This document shows positions 17,397 through 25,524 of a stretch of 59,537 nucleotides of DNA, piece by piece; position 1 is the first letter of the stretch; every line of letters begins with the position of its first letter. Under the pieces are notes generated by a model. It had not been told where the DNA came from. It searched no databases and saw only the letters and a program-made list of their open reading frames with translations. This DNA comes from an uncultured Campylobacter sp. Its GTDB lineage: Bacteria > Campylobacterota > Campylobacteria > Campylobacterales > Campylobacteraceae. A program made the translations under genes and the position numbers. The stretch is from assembly GCA_947090385.1 (NCBI GenBank), contig CAMUNZ010000002.1, positions 1 through 59,537 on the forward strand, given 5' to 3'.

Positions 17397-19139
17397 ATGA
17401 GAGGCAAAAATTTTATTGAAATTTTAAAAAACAAAGTAAATGTTTTAGAAGTGACTTGGCAAACGGATAATCAATTAACAGCGCTTGTAGATAGAAACGA
17501 TCTACCTATCGCAGTAAAAACTTTATATTATGATATAGGCGGATTTTTATCTACGATGGTGGCAAATGACGAAAGAAGTTTAAACAAAAATTTTGCTCTT
17601 TATTATGTGCTTTCTATGGAAGGCGGAAAAATGAGCGAAGAAGATGAAATTCCTAGTGAAGAAAAATGTTTTATAACGATAAAAACTTTTATCCCACAAA
17701 ATGATCCAACCTTTCCTTCTGTTACGCCTTTTGTGCCGGCTTGTGTTTGGTATGAAAGAGAGACTTATGATATGTTTGGAATTGTAGCAGAAGGTTTGCC
17801 AGATAAAAGAAGGTTAGTTTTAAGCGACGATTGGCCAAAAGATCTTTTCCCGCTTAGAAAAGATGCTATGGCTTATAATAACCGTCCAGAAGTTTTTGAT
17901 CATAAAGATGAGCCAGAATATGAATTCAATAAACCAATTGGAGATAATTTAATCGATGTTCCGCTTGGACCACTTCATATCACAAGCGATGAAGCTGGAC
18001 ATTTTAGATTATTTTGTGACGGTGATACTATCGTGGATGCGGATTATAGATTATTTTATCAACATCGCGGAATGGAAAAACTAGCCGAAAATAGAATGAA
18101 TTTCGACCAAATGGCATTTTTATCAGAAAGAATTTGTGGAATTTGTGGATATGCACATTCTATCGCCTGTATCGAAGCTACTGAAAATGCTATGAAAATC
18201 GAAGTTCCTCTTCGCGCGCAAGCTATTCGCGTAGTTTGTTTAGAAATCGAAAGACTTCACTCAAATTTACTAAATATCGGGCTTGCCTGTGAAGTTACTG
18301 GAAATTATACGGCTTTTATGCATATTTTTAGAATTAGAGAATATTCTATGGAATTAGCACAACTTGTAACAGGTGGAAGAAAAACTTATGGAAATGTTAT
18401 TATCGGCGGTCTTAGACGAGATATGACAACACAAGAAATCAAAAATTCTTTAAAAATTGTAGAAAAAATAGACACACAATTAACCGAAATTTGGGACGCT
18501 TTAATGGATGATAAAAGGCAAATAAATAGATGGAAAGGAGTCGGGATATTATCTAAACAAGTAGCAAGAGATTTTAGTCCAGTTGGTCCAAATATCCGCG
18601 GTAGCGGTTTTAAAAGAGATATGAGATACGATCATACTTATGGATTTTTTAAATACATAGATTTTCAAGTTTCTACAGAAAACGGAGGAGATGTTTTAGC
18701 AAGAGAAAGCGTAAGATATAAAGAGTTAAAATCAGCCTTAAGGACGATTAAACAATGTTTAGAATTAATGCCACAAACGCCGATTTCTTTAACAAATCCA
18801 AAATTTAATATAACACCTGGAAATTTTGCCTTCGGTTACGATGAGGCACCAAGGGGCGATAATATTCATTGGAATATGTTAGCAAATACTCAAAAAGTAT
18901 TTCGTTGGCGAGTAAGAGCGGCTACTTATGCGAATTGGCCAAGTTTAAGGTATCAATTTCGCGGAAATTCTATCGCCGATGCAGCTTTAATCGTTTGTAG
19001 TTTAGATCCTTGTTATTCTTGCACAGAAAGAGTAACTTTAACCGATATAAAAAGCGGAAAAAGCAAAATTTTAGCGAATAACGAATTGAAAAAATTCTGT
19101 CAAAATCCAAAAACAGATATCACAAAGGATATAAGATGA
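17397..19139 (+). CDS. hyfG: Group 4 [NiFe] hydrogenase large subunit HyfG (NuoC-NuoD fusion type)
   Basis: The catalytic subunit, 580 residues: a NuoC-like N-terminal domain (about 1-180) fused to a NuoD/49-kDa-like domain. Both nickel-binding pairs are intact: RICGICGYAHS with Cys247 and Cys250, and DPCYSCTERV with Cys539 and Cys542. This marks a true hydrogenase, not a complex I subunit, which lacks these cysteines. About 35 residues follow the second motif. In E. coli HycE the corresponding tail is removed after the Arg of DPCxxCxxR by the HycI protease once nickel is in place, so cleavage after Arg545 is predicted. It overlaps hyfH by four bases. Confidence 0.95.
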   Translation: MRGKNFIEILKNKVNVLEVTWQTDNQLTALVDRNDLPIAVKTLYYDIGGFLSTMVANDERSLNKNFALYYVLSMEGGKMSEEDEIPSEEKCFITIKTFIPQNDPTFPSVTPFVPACVWYERETYDMFGIVAEGLPDKRRLVLSDDWPKDLFPLRKDAMAYNNRPEVFDHKDEPEYEFNKPIGDNLIDVPLGPLHITSDEAGHFRLFCDGDTIVDADYRLFYQHRGMEKLAENRMNFDQMAFLSERICGICGYAHSIACIEATENAMKIEVPLRAQAIRVVCLEIERLHSNLLNIGLACEVTGNYTAFMHIFRIREYSMELAQLVTGGRKTYGNVIIGGLRRDMTTQEIKNSLKIVEKIDTQLTEIWDALMDDKRQINRWKGVGILSKQVARDFSPVGPNIRGSGFKRDMRYDHTYGFFKYIDFQVSTENGGDVLARESVRYKELKSALRTIKQCLELMPQTPISLTNPKFNITPGNFAFGYDEAPRGDNIHWNMLANTQKVFRWRVRAATYANWPSLRYQFRGNSIADAALIVCSLDPCYSCTERVTLTDIKSGKSKILANNELKKFCQNPKTDITKDIR

Positions 19140-19675
19140 TAAAAATTTTTGACATAAACGAAAAAGCTGGTTGCGAAACATTAACTTATCCTTTTGATAT
19201 TTATCAAACGACACCAAATTTTCGTGGGCGCCCGAAATACAATTTTGATCTTTGCATAGGTTGTGCGAGTTGTGGTATAGCTTGTCCGCCAAATGCGATA
19301 ACTATAAAGCCCAACGAAGAAAAAACAAAATTGATTTGGGAGTTTAATTGTGGGCGTTGTATATTTTGTGGGCGTTGCGATGAAGTTTGTCCGACAGGCG
19401 CGATTAGATTAAGCGATGAATATCAATTAGCTGTCAAATTTGACAAATCGGCACTAATCCAACGAGGCGAATTAGAACTTGCAACTTGCAAAGAGTGCGG
19501 TAAGCCTTTTAGCGTAAAAAGGCTTATAAAATATGGATTTGAAAGACTTAGCAAAGCAAATATAGGCGAAAAAAGATTAAAAGAAGCAAAAGATTATATG
19601 GAAATTTGCACAGAATGCAAAAAGAAAAAAGCCGTTGAAAATATCACAAAAGGCGAAGAAATGGAGATAAGATGA
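19136..19675 (+). CDS. hyfH: Hydrogenase-4 iron-sulfur subunit HyfH (NuoI-like)
   Basis: A 179-residue peripheral-arm subunit with two [4Fe-4S] motifs, CIGCASCGIAC and CGRCIFCGRCDEVC (the second followed by PTGAI), as in NuoI/HycF/HyfH. The C-terminal third adds two CxxC pairs, CKEC and CTEC, about 40 residues apart, resembling a zinc-ribbon-like tail also found in enterobacterial HyfH/HycF. It bridges HyfG/HyfI to the electron-transfer subunits. The start overlaps hyfG and the end overlaps hyfI by four bases each (ATGA), so stoichiometric coupled translation is expected. Confidence 0.92.
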   Translation: MIKIFDINEKAGCETLTYPFDIYQTTPNFRGRPKYNFDLCIGCASCGIACPPNAITIKPNEEKTKLIWEFNCGRCIFCGRCDEVCPTGAIRLSDEYQLAVKFDKSALIQRGELELATCKECGKPFSVKRLIKYGFERLSKANIGEKRLKEAKDYMEICTECKKKKAVENITKGEEMEIR

Positions 19676-20499
19676 GTTTATATCAAGTCCCTGAAAATAT
19701 AGCTAATTTAAATGATTTAGAAAAAAAATTAAAACATCTAAAAAAAATTAAAAGAAGTTTTAGTGTTTTTAGAATAGACGCTGGAAGTTGCAATGGTTGC
19801 GAAATCGAAATTTTTGCCACTCTTTCACCGCTTTGGGATCCAGAACGTTTTGGTTTTAAACTAGTTCCAAGCCCTAGACACGCAGATATTTTAATCGTCT
19901 CAGGTCCTGTTACTAGACAAATGTATTATCCACTTTTACGAGCTTATGAAGCCACACCGGATCCAAAAATTGTAGTTGGATTTGGGGCTTGCGGAAGTAG
20001 CGGCGGAATTTTTCACGATTCTTATCACGTACACGGCGGTGCTGATAAAATAATTCCAGTTGATGTATTTATCCCAGGATGTCCGCCACATCCAGCAAGT
20101 ATAATTTATGGACTTGTTATGGGCGTTGGACTTTTGGATCAAAAATTAAAAAAGATTAGTTTCAAAAAAGATGATTTACAAATTCCCAAAATCGAAAACA
20201 GCTTGATACAAAATTTACTTTTTGAAAGAGATTTGTTAGCTTATTCTAAAAGATTGATGAGTTATATTTTTGGGCGAATACTTTATGAAAAATACATAAA
20301 CGCTTTGAAAAATTGCAACGATCCAAAAAATCCAAAAGAGGTAAAAAATGAAATCATAAAAGCCATAAAATCAAACAAAGATCCAAGATATGCTGAATGT
20401 TTAGGAATTTTGCATAATAAAATTTACGCAAAATATATAGATTGCAAAAACGATGATTTAATCGATTTAAACGAAATTATTTGGACACAAAAATGGTAG
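19672..20499 (+). CDS. hyfI: Hydrogenase-4 small subunit HyfI (NuoB-like)
   Basis: A 275-residue NuoB/HycG-family subunit that holds the [4Fe-4S] cluster nearest the NiFe site. The four ligands are visible: Cys40 and Cys43 in GSCNGCE, Cys107 in GACGSSGG, and Cys137 in PGCPPHP. The N-terminal 30 residues are a charged helix, and the last 110 residues are an extension rich in lysine beyond the NuoB core, longer than in complex I. It overlaps hyfH by four bases and hyfJ by seven. Confidence 0.93.
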   Translation: MSLYQVPENIANLNDLEKKLKHLKKIKRSFSVFRIDAGSCNGCEIEIFATLSPLWDPERFGFKLVPSPRHADILIVSGPVTRQMYYPLLRAYEATPDPKIVVGFGACGSSGGIFHDSYHVHGGADKIIPVDVFIPGCPPHPASIIYGLVMGVGLLDQKLKKISFKKDDLQIPKIENSLIQNLLFERDLLAYSKRLMSYIFGRILYEKYINALKNCNDPKNPKEVKNEIIKAIKSNKDPRYAECLGILHNKIYAKYIDCKNDDLIDLNEIIWTQKW

Positions 20500-20852
20500 A
20501 AATTTATGCCTTAACTTCTCGCCATATCGACGCAAAAAAAGGCGAAGAACTACCAGCGCAACTTAGACAAATAAAACTTTTTTCGACATTTGTAGGGCAC
20601 GGAATCGGCACGATTGATTTTACAGAAAAAATCGCCGAATTTTCAGACGAAGAATATGAAAAAATTTTGCAAAATTCAGGAGAATATACAAAATTTAAAA
20701 TAGGAAATTTAAGTAGTTATTTTGAAATTGAAATTTTTGAAGAACACGCAAAAAAGCTTATAAAAGATATGTGCGATTGTAAATTAAAAGAAATTTTAAA
20801 AAATTTAAATGGAAGATTTTTGGTTTTAAGAAAAGATTTTAAAGGCATTTGA
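20493..20852 (+). CDS. hyfJ: Hydrogenase-4 maturation/assembly protein HyfJ-like (HycH family)
   Basis: About 119 residues, cytoplasmic, similar in start (EIYALTSRHID) and size to HyfJ/HycH, which are needed for assembly of group 4 hydrogenases although their exact task is not established. The start is set at ATG 20493, which overlaps the hyfI stop (ATGGTAG). A TTG twelve bases earlier is also in frame but has no advantage. The C-terminal stop overlaps the next start (TGATG). There are no cysteine motifs or membrane segments. The family call rests on short similarity plus position. Confidence 0.7.
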   Translation: MVEIYALTSRHIDAKKGEELPAQLRQIKLFSTFVGHGIGTIDFTEKIAEFSDEEYEKILQNSGEYTKFKIGNLSSYFEIEIFEEHAKKLIKDMCDCKLKEILKNLNGRFLVLRKDFKGI

Positions 20853-21313
20853 TGAAAAAAGCTATTTTATGCATAGGAAATGAATTAAAAGGCGATGATT
20901 GCGTAGGTTTAGAATTTGGAAAATTCGTCGAAAAAAATTATAAAGATTGGAAAGTTTTTTTCGGAAATGACACTCCAGAAGATAAATTTTTTATATTGCA
21001 AAAATTTCAGCCAGATTTTTTGCTAATTGTTGATGCTTCTATAGATAAAAATGAAATTTCTAACGCCGAATTTCTAGAGTTTGAAAATTCACAAAATTTA
21101 AATGAATTTATTTTTACTACGCATAATATCCCGTTAGAATTTTTTGTAAATTTTTTAAATGAAATTGCACAAAAAACGCTTTTTTTAGCGATTTTTATAA
21201 ATCCAAATAATTTAAATTTCGGTGCAAAATTAAGCAAAAATGGCAAAATTTCATTAAAAATAGCAATAGAAAAATTTAAAAAATTACAAAATAATTTAAT
21301 AACAAAAATGTAA
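20852..21313 (+). CDS. Hydrogenase maturation protease, HycI-like
   Basis: A 153-residue member of the HycI/HyaD/HypI endopeptidase family that cuts the C-terminal tail of the nickel-loaded large subunit. The N-terminal GIGNELKGDDCVG-like block (CIGNELKGDDCVG, residues 7-19) contains the first nickel-sensing acidic residue (Asp16 region). VDAS lies at about 61-64, and a TTHNIP segment at about 92-97 supplies the metal-contacting histidine. The start at ATG 20852 overlaps the hyfJ stop by one base; a TTG at 20849 is less likely. It is last in the hyf operon, fitting a dedicated protease for HyfG. Confidence 0.85.
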   Translation: MKKAILCIGNELKGDDCVGLEFGKFVEKNYKDWKVFFGNDTPEDKFFILQKFQPDFLLIVDASIDKNEISNAEFLEFENSQNLNEFIFTTHNIPLEFFVNFLNEIAQKTLFLAIFINPNNLNFGAKLSKNGKISLKIAIEKFKKLQNNLITKM

Positions 21314-21341
21314 TTAAAACTATTTATAACATTTAAAAAGA

Positions 21342-21347
21342 TATAAT
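21342..21347 (+). promoter_or_regulatory. Probable pyrG promoter -10 box
   Basis: A perfect TATAAT lies 25 bases upstream of the pyrG start, in the 58-base gap after the hyf operon. A GGAAG ribosome-binding site follows near 21363. It suggests pyrG-recJ is transcribed independently of hyf even though I see no terminator between them. Confidence 0.55.
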
Positions 21348-21371
21348 CGGCAAAAATTTTCAAGGAAGATT

Positions 21372-23009
21372 ATGTCAATTCAAACTAAATATATTTTTGT
21401 AACGGGCGGAGTTTTAAGCTCGCTTGGAAAAGGAATAGCAGCCGCATCTATCGCTACACTTTTAAAAAATGCAGGAAAAAAAGTAAGTATATTAAAAGCA
21501 GATCCTTATATAAATGTCGATCCTGGAACTATGAGTCCTTTAGAACATGGCGAAGTTTTCGTAACAGATGATGGCGCAGAAACCGATCTTGATTTGGGGC
21601 ATTACGAAAGATTTTTGGATGAAAATTTAACTCAAAATAATAATTTTACAACAGGACGAGTTTATAGTTCGGTTATCGAAAAAGAAAGACGTGGTGATTA
21701 TCTTGGAAAGACAATTCAAGTAATTCCGCATATCGTAGATGAGATAATAAGACGCATCGAAAAAGCTGGAGCAAAACAAGAAATTTTAATCGTAGAAATA
21801 GGCGGAACAGTCGGCGATATCGAAGGATTACCATTTTTAGAAGCAATTCGCGCGATGAGAGTAAAACTTGGCAGATCAAATACCATGTTTATACATCTTA
21901 CGTTGGTACCTTATATAAAAGTCGCAGGAGAGTTAAAAACAAAACCAACTCAACATAGCGTAGGCGAACTTAGAAGAATTGGCATAAGCCCCGATATGAT
22001 AATTTGCAGAAGTGAAATTGCGTTAAATCGCGACTTAAAAGATAAAATCGCACTTAGTTGTGGAGTTGAAAAAAATTGTGTTATAGAAAGTCCAGATAGT
22101 CAAAGCATTTATCAAATTCCATTATTTTTTGCAAAACAAAATATTTTAGAGCCGATCGCGCAAAATTTAGGTTTTAGCGAATTGAAACCAAATATGCAAA
22201 ATTGGGATAGTTTAGTAAAAAGAGCTATATTGCCACAAGATGAGGTTAGTATCGCATTTGTAGGAAAATATATAGATTTAAAAGAGAGTTACAAAAGTCT
22301 AACAGAAGCTTTAATCCATGCAGGGGCAAATTCAGATACAAAAATAAACATAAAATGGTGCGATAGCGAAAAAATCGACAAATCAAATGTCGCTGAAATT
22401 TTAAAAGATTGTAGCGGAATTTTAGTAGCTGGCGGTTTTGGAAATCGTGGAATTAATGGCAAAATTCAAGCTATAAATTTTGCAAGAGTAAATAAAATTC
22501 CATTTTTAGGAATTTGCCTTGGAATGCAATTAAGCTTGATAGAATTTGCAAGAAATGTCCTAAAAATCGAAGACGCAAACTCAGCCGAATTTGATGAAAA
22601 CTGCAAAAATCCAGTTATTTATTTGATCGATAGTTTTATTGACGCACACGGACAAAAACAAATAAGAACTCACACTAGTCCACTTGGTGGGACTATGAGA
22701 CTTGGTGGATATGAGTGCGAAATAAAACCAAATACGCTTTTAAGTAAATGTTATAACGACAAAAAAATAATAAGAGAAAGGCATCGCCATAGATTTGAAG
22801 CAAATCCAAGATATAGAGAAATTTTCGAAAAAAATGGACTTATGATAAGTGGCGAAAGTAATGGACTTATAGAAGTTGTAGAATTAAAAAATCATCCATT
22901 TTTTTTAGGAGTGCAATTTCATCCAGAATTTACAAGCAGATTAACAAGACCAAATCCAGCAATTTTAGGATTTATACGGGCAGCAAAAAATTATGGCAAT
23001 ACTAAATAA
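21372..23009 (+). CDS. pyrG: CTP synthase
   Basis: Makes CTP from UTP, ATP and glutamine. It is 545 residues with an N-terminal amidoligase domain ([14 protein letters not shown] at about 9-22 with the P-loop, and [13 protein letters not shown] near 43-55) and a C-terminal class I glutamine amidotransferase domain. The nucleophile Cys382 lies in GICLGMQL, and the catalytic His-Glu pair in FHPEF is near residue 517. The 3' end overlaps the recJ start by 17 bases. Confidence 0.97.
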   Translation: MSIQTKYIFVTGGVLSSLGKGIAAASIATLLKNAGKKVSILKADPYINVDPGTMSPLEHGEVFVTDDGAETDLDLGHYERFLDENLTQNNNFTTGRVYSSVIEKERRGDYLGKTIQVIPHIVDEIIRRIEKAGAKQEILIVEIGGTVGDIEGLPFLEAIRAMRVKLGRSNTMFIHLTLVPYIKVAGELKTKPTQHSVGELRRIGISPDMIICRSEIALNRDLKDKIALSCGVEKNCVIESPDSQSIYQIPLFFAKQNILEPIAQNLGFSELKPNMQNWDSLVKRAILPQDEVSIAFVGKYIDLKESYKSLTEALIHAGANSDTKINIKWCDSEKIDKSNVAEILKDCSGILVAGGFGNRGINGKIQAINFARVNKIPFLGICLGMQLSLIEFARNVLKIEDANSAEFDENCKNPVIYLIDSFIDAHGQKQIRTHTSPLGGTMRLGGYECEIKPNTLLSKCYNDKKIIRERHRHRFEANPRYREIFEKNGLMISGESNGLIEVVELKNHPFFLGVQFHPEFTSRLTRPNPAILGFIRAAKNYGNTK

Positions 23010-24561
23010 ATCGCAAATAAAAGAAATTTTAGAAGCAAGATTTAGTGCAGATTTACACAAAAAACTTTGTGAAATTCCACTTCCTTGTGATTTAAAGGAT
23101 TGTTATAAAGCGGCGAATCGTATAAAAGAGTCGATTGAAAAAAACGAATTAATTGCAATCGTTGGCGATTATGATGTCGATGGCATCGTAAGTAGTGTAA
23201 TTTTGTCGGAATTTTTTGATCTTTTAGGAGTAAATTATATTATAAAAATTCCAAATCGCTTTACGGACGGATATGGATTAAATTCGCAAATCATAAACGA
23301 ACTTGAAGGCGTCAAATTAATAGTAACAGTCGATAACGGTATAACTGCAAACGAAGCAGCAAAAATTTGCAAAGAAAAAAACATAGATTTAATAATAACA
23401 GATCATCATATTCCTTCGACAATTTTGCCAGAAGCTTATGCGATAGTAAATCCAAAACAAAAAGATTGTCACTTTCCAAATATCGAAATTTGTGGTGCGC
23501 AAGTCGCTTGGTATTTAGTAGGTGCATTAAAAGAAACTTGCAATATAAATATCGATATGAGCTCTTTTTTGGATATTTTAATCATAGCCATAATCGCCGA
23601 CATGATGGAACTTAGAGATTTAAATAGAATTCTTTTAAAAGTCGGCATAAAAAAATTAAACTCATCGAATAGAGCTTGTTTTCGCGCGATTAAAGAATTT
23701 AGCGGAAAAAGAGAGTTTGCTTTTGATGATATCGGATTTTTAATAGCGCCTCTTTTAAACTCGACTGGCAGGATGGACGACGCGACTATAAGCTATGAAT
23801 TCTTAAAATCAAAAAATATAATTCAAGCAAATAAAATTTTAAATATGATAGAAAAATTAAACATTTCGCGAAAAGCCGAAGAAAAAATGCTTTATGAAAA
23901 ATCTTTGCAAAACATAAAATATAACGACAATATAATCATAGTTTATGGTGATAATTGGCACGAAGGTGTCATCGGTATAGTCGCAAGCAGACTTGCTAAA
24001 CATTTTAAAAAGCCAGCAATTGTTTTTAGCATAGATAAAGATTATGCAAAAGGAAGTGCAAGAAGTGTTGGAAAATTTGATATTTTAAATCTTATTGCAA
24101 TGCAAAAAGATAAATTAATCAGTTATGGCGGACATAGAGGTGCGGCTGGACTTATTATAAAATCTGAGTTGATAAAAGACTTTAAAAACGCTATAAATCA
24201 AACAAATGAAAATTTCACAAAATTTAATCACTTGGACGAAATTTTAGGCGAATTAGATTTATGTGATATTGATATGGAATTAGTCAATTTACTTGAATTT
24301 TTCGAACCATACGGACAAAAAAATCCAAAACCAACATTTCAGATAAAAAATGCAAAAGTATTAAACTTAAAATTTATAGGACGAGAAAAACAACATCTAA
24401 AACTAATTTTAACAAATGGCAAAAAAAAATGCGAGGCTTTATATTTTAATCCAATTTTCATACCAAAAATTGGCAACCAAATCAATATAATTTTCACGCT
24501 TTCTAAAAATATATACAAAGGAATTTCTACACCAGAGATTCTGATAAACGACATTTTATAA
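22993..24561 (+). CDS. recJ: Single-stranded-DNA-specific exonuclease RecJ
   Basis: A 522-residue 5'-3' single-strand exonuclease of the DHH phosphoesterase family used in recombination and mismatch or base-excision repair. Motifs are [12 protein letters not shown] (about residues 56-67), the DHH block TDHHIP (about 136-141), [10 protein letters not shown] (about 201-210), and the DHHA1 GGHRGAAGL signature (about 379-387). It has a C-terminal OB-like domain and is a little shorter than E. coli RecJ (577). It overlaps pyrG by 17 bases and faces the sel1-like gene across a three-base gap, with no terminator visible between the two. Confidence 0.93.
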   Translation: MAILNKSQIKEILEARFSADLHKKLCEIPLPCDLKDCYKAANRIKESIEKNELIAIVGDYDVDGIVSSVILSEFFDLLGVNYIIKIPNRFTDGYGLNSQIINELEGVKLIVTVDNGITANEAAKICKEKNIDLIITDHHIPSTILPEAYAIVNPKQKDCHFPNIEICGAQVAWYLVGALKETCNINIDMSSFLDILIIAIIADMMELRDLNRILLKVGIKKLNSSNRACFRAIKEFSGKREFAFDDIGFLIAPLLNSTGRMDDATISYEFLKSKNIIQANKILNMIEKLNISRKAEEKMLYEKSLQNIKYNDNIIIVYGDNWHEGVIGIVASRLAKHFKKPAIVFSIDKDYAKGSARSVGKFDILNLIAMQKDKLISYGGHRGAAGLIIKSELIKDFKNAINQTNENFTKFNHLDEILGELDLCDIDMELVNLLEFFEPYGQKNPKPTFQIKNAKVLNLKFIGREKQHLKLILTNGKKKCEALYFNPIFIPKIGNQINIIFTLSKNIYKGISTPEILINDIL

Positions 24562-24564
24562 GCT

Positions 24565-25275
24565 TTAAAACCCACTTTCATTTAGTAGCTTATAACTTTC
24601 ACAACCTTTCATATCTTCTAAATCACATGCTTTTCCAAAATACTCTTTTGCTTCTGTGAAATTTTGTTTTATAAAAACGCCTTCTGTGTATAAAACGCCT
24701 ATTTCTCTACAAGCATCACTTTTTCCAGTCAAACAAGCCTTATCTAAAAAATCAAAAGCTAAATTTTTGTTTTTTGTATTATGAAATTCATATAATCTAT
24801 AACAACTATTTGAATTTCCTTTATCACACATTTTTGTATAAATTTCATTTGCTTTTTGTAAATTTTGTCTTACTCCAAGACCATTTTCATACATATAAGC
24901 CAAATTCTCACACCCAGCTAAATTTTTATCGTCACAAGATTTTTTATACATTTTAACTGCTTTAAAGTAGTTTTGCTCTACCCCAAGCCCTTTTTCGTAT
25001 AAAAGACCTAAATTTTGGCAACTTTGGGCTATTTTTTTATCACAAGCTTTTTGAAAAAACAAAGCACTTTTTTCTAAATTTACTCCCACTCCATTGCCAT
25101 TTAGATACATTAAAGCTAAGTTATGGCACCCAACTGCCATATTTTTATCACACGCATTTTGCAAAAGCTTAATCGCAGTTTTATACTCTTTTTTAGCATA
25201 CGCCTTATCAGCTTCATTTAATATATTTCCAAAAACATACGAAAACATAACCAAAATTAAAACGATTTTTTTCAC
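24565..25275 (-). CDS. Secreted Sel1-repeat (Hcp-like) cysteine-rich protein
   Basis: A 236-residue protein with an N-terminal signal peptide (hydrophobic LILVMFSYVFG) and about five Sel1-like repeats of some 36 residues, each marked by G-x-G-V and an AxxxxxKACD motif. Nearly every repeat has a cysteine pair spaced about eight residues apart (for example CDKNMAVGC, CDKKIAQSC), as in the disulfide-stabilised Helicobacter cysteine-rich proteins (Hcp). Those are secreted and can bind beta-lactams or interact with host cells. Here the exact role is unknown. It is transcribed alone from the yadA-side intergenic region. Confidence 0.8.
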   Translation of the reverse strand: MKKIVLILVMFSYVFGNILNEADKAYAKKEYKTAIKLLQNACDKNMAVGCHNLALMYLNGNGVGVNLEKSALFFQKACDKKIAQSCQNLGLLYEKGLGVEQNYFKAVKMYKKSCDDKNLAGCENLAYMYENGLGVRQNLQKANEIYTKMCDKGNSNSCYRLYEFHNTKNKNLAFDFLDKACLTGKSDACREIGVLYTEGVFIKQNFTEAKEYFGKACDLEDMKGCESYKLLNESGF

Positions 25276-25320
25276 AAATTTTACCTTTATTGTTAAAAAT
25301 TATATCTATTTTTGATAAAA

Positions 25321-25381
25321 AATAATCATTTTTTTATTTCAAAAAAAAAAAAAAACGATTTCTTTCAAAAAAATCATTATT
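25321..25381. repeat. A15 tract between near-perfect inverted arms upstream of the adhesin
   Basis: A run of fifteen A lies at 25341-25355. It is flanked by AATAATCATTTTTTT (25321-25335) and its 14/15 inverted match AAAAAAATCATTATT (25367-25381). The block lies between the divergent sel1-like and adhesin genes, about 105 bases upstream of the adhesin -10. Long homopolymers of this kind mutate by slippage and can change promoter geometry. The arms also resemble half of an iron-regulator (Fur) site. Both ideas are inference. Confidence 0.5.
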
Positions 25382-25483
25382 ATCAAATACCTTAATTTCG
25401 TAATTGTATCTTTTATCATTAAATAAATATAAAAAATTATAATTAAATGTATTTTACCCGCTATAAAATTTATCAGAATTTTA

Positions 25484-25492
25484 TGGTATAGT
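25484..25492 (+). promoter_or_regulatory. Probable adhesin promoter (extended -10)
   Basis: TGG followed by TATAGT (25487-25492) forms an extended -10 element 32 bases upstream of the adhesin ATG. AAGGAG near 25511-25516 is the ribosome-binding site. Confidence 0.5.
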
Positions 25493-25524
25493 AACAAAAT
25501 AAATTTAAGTAAGGAGCATTACAA

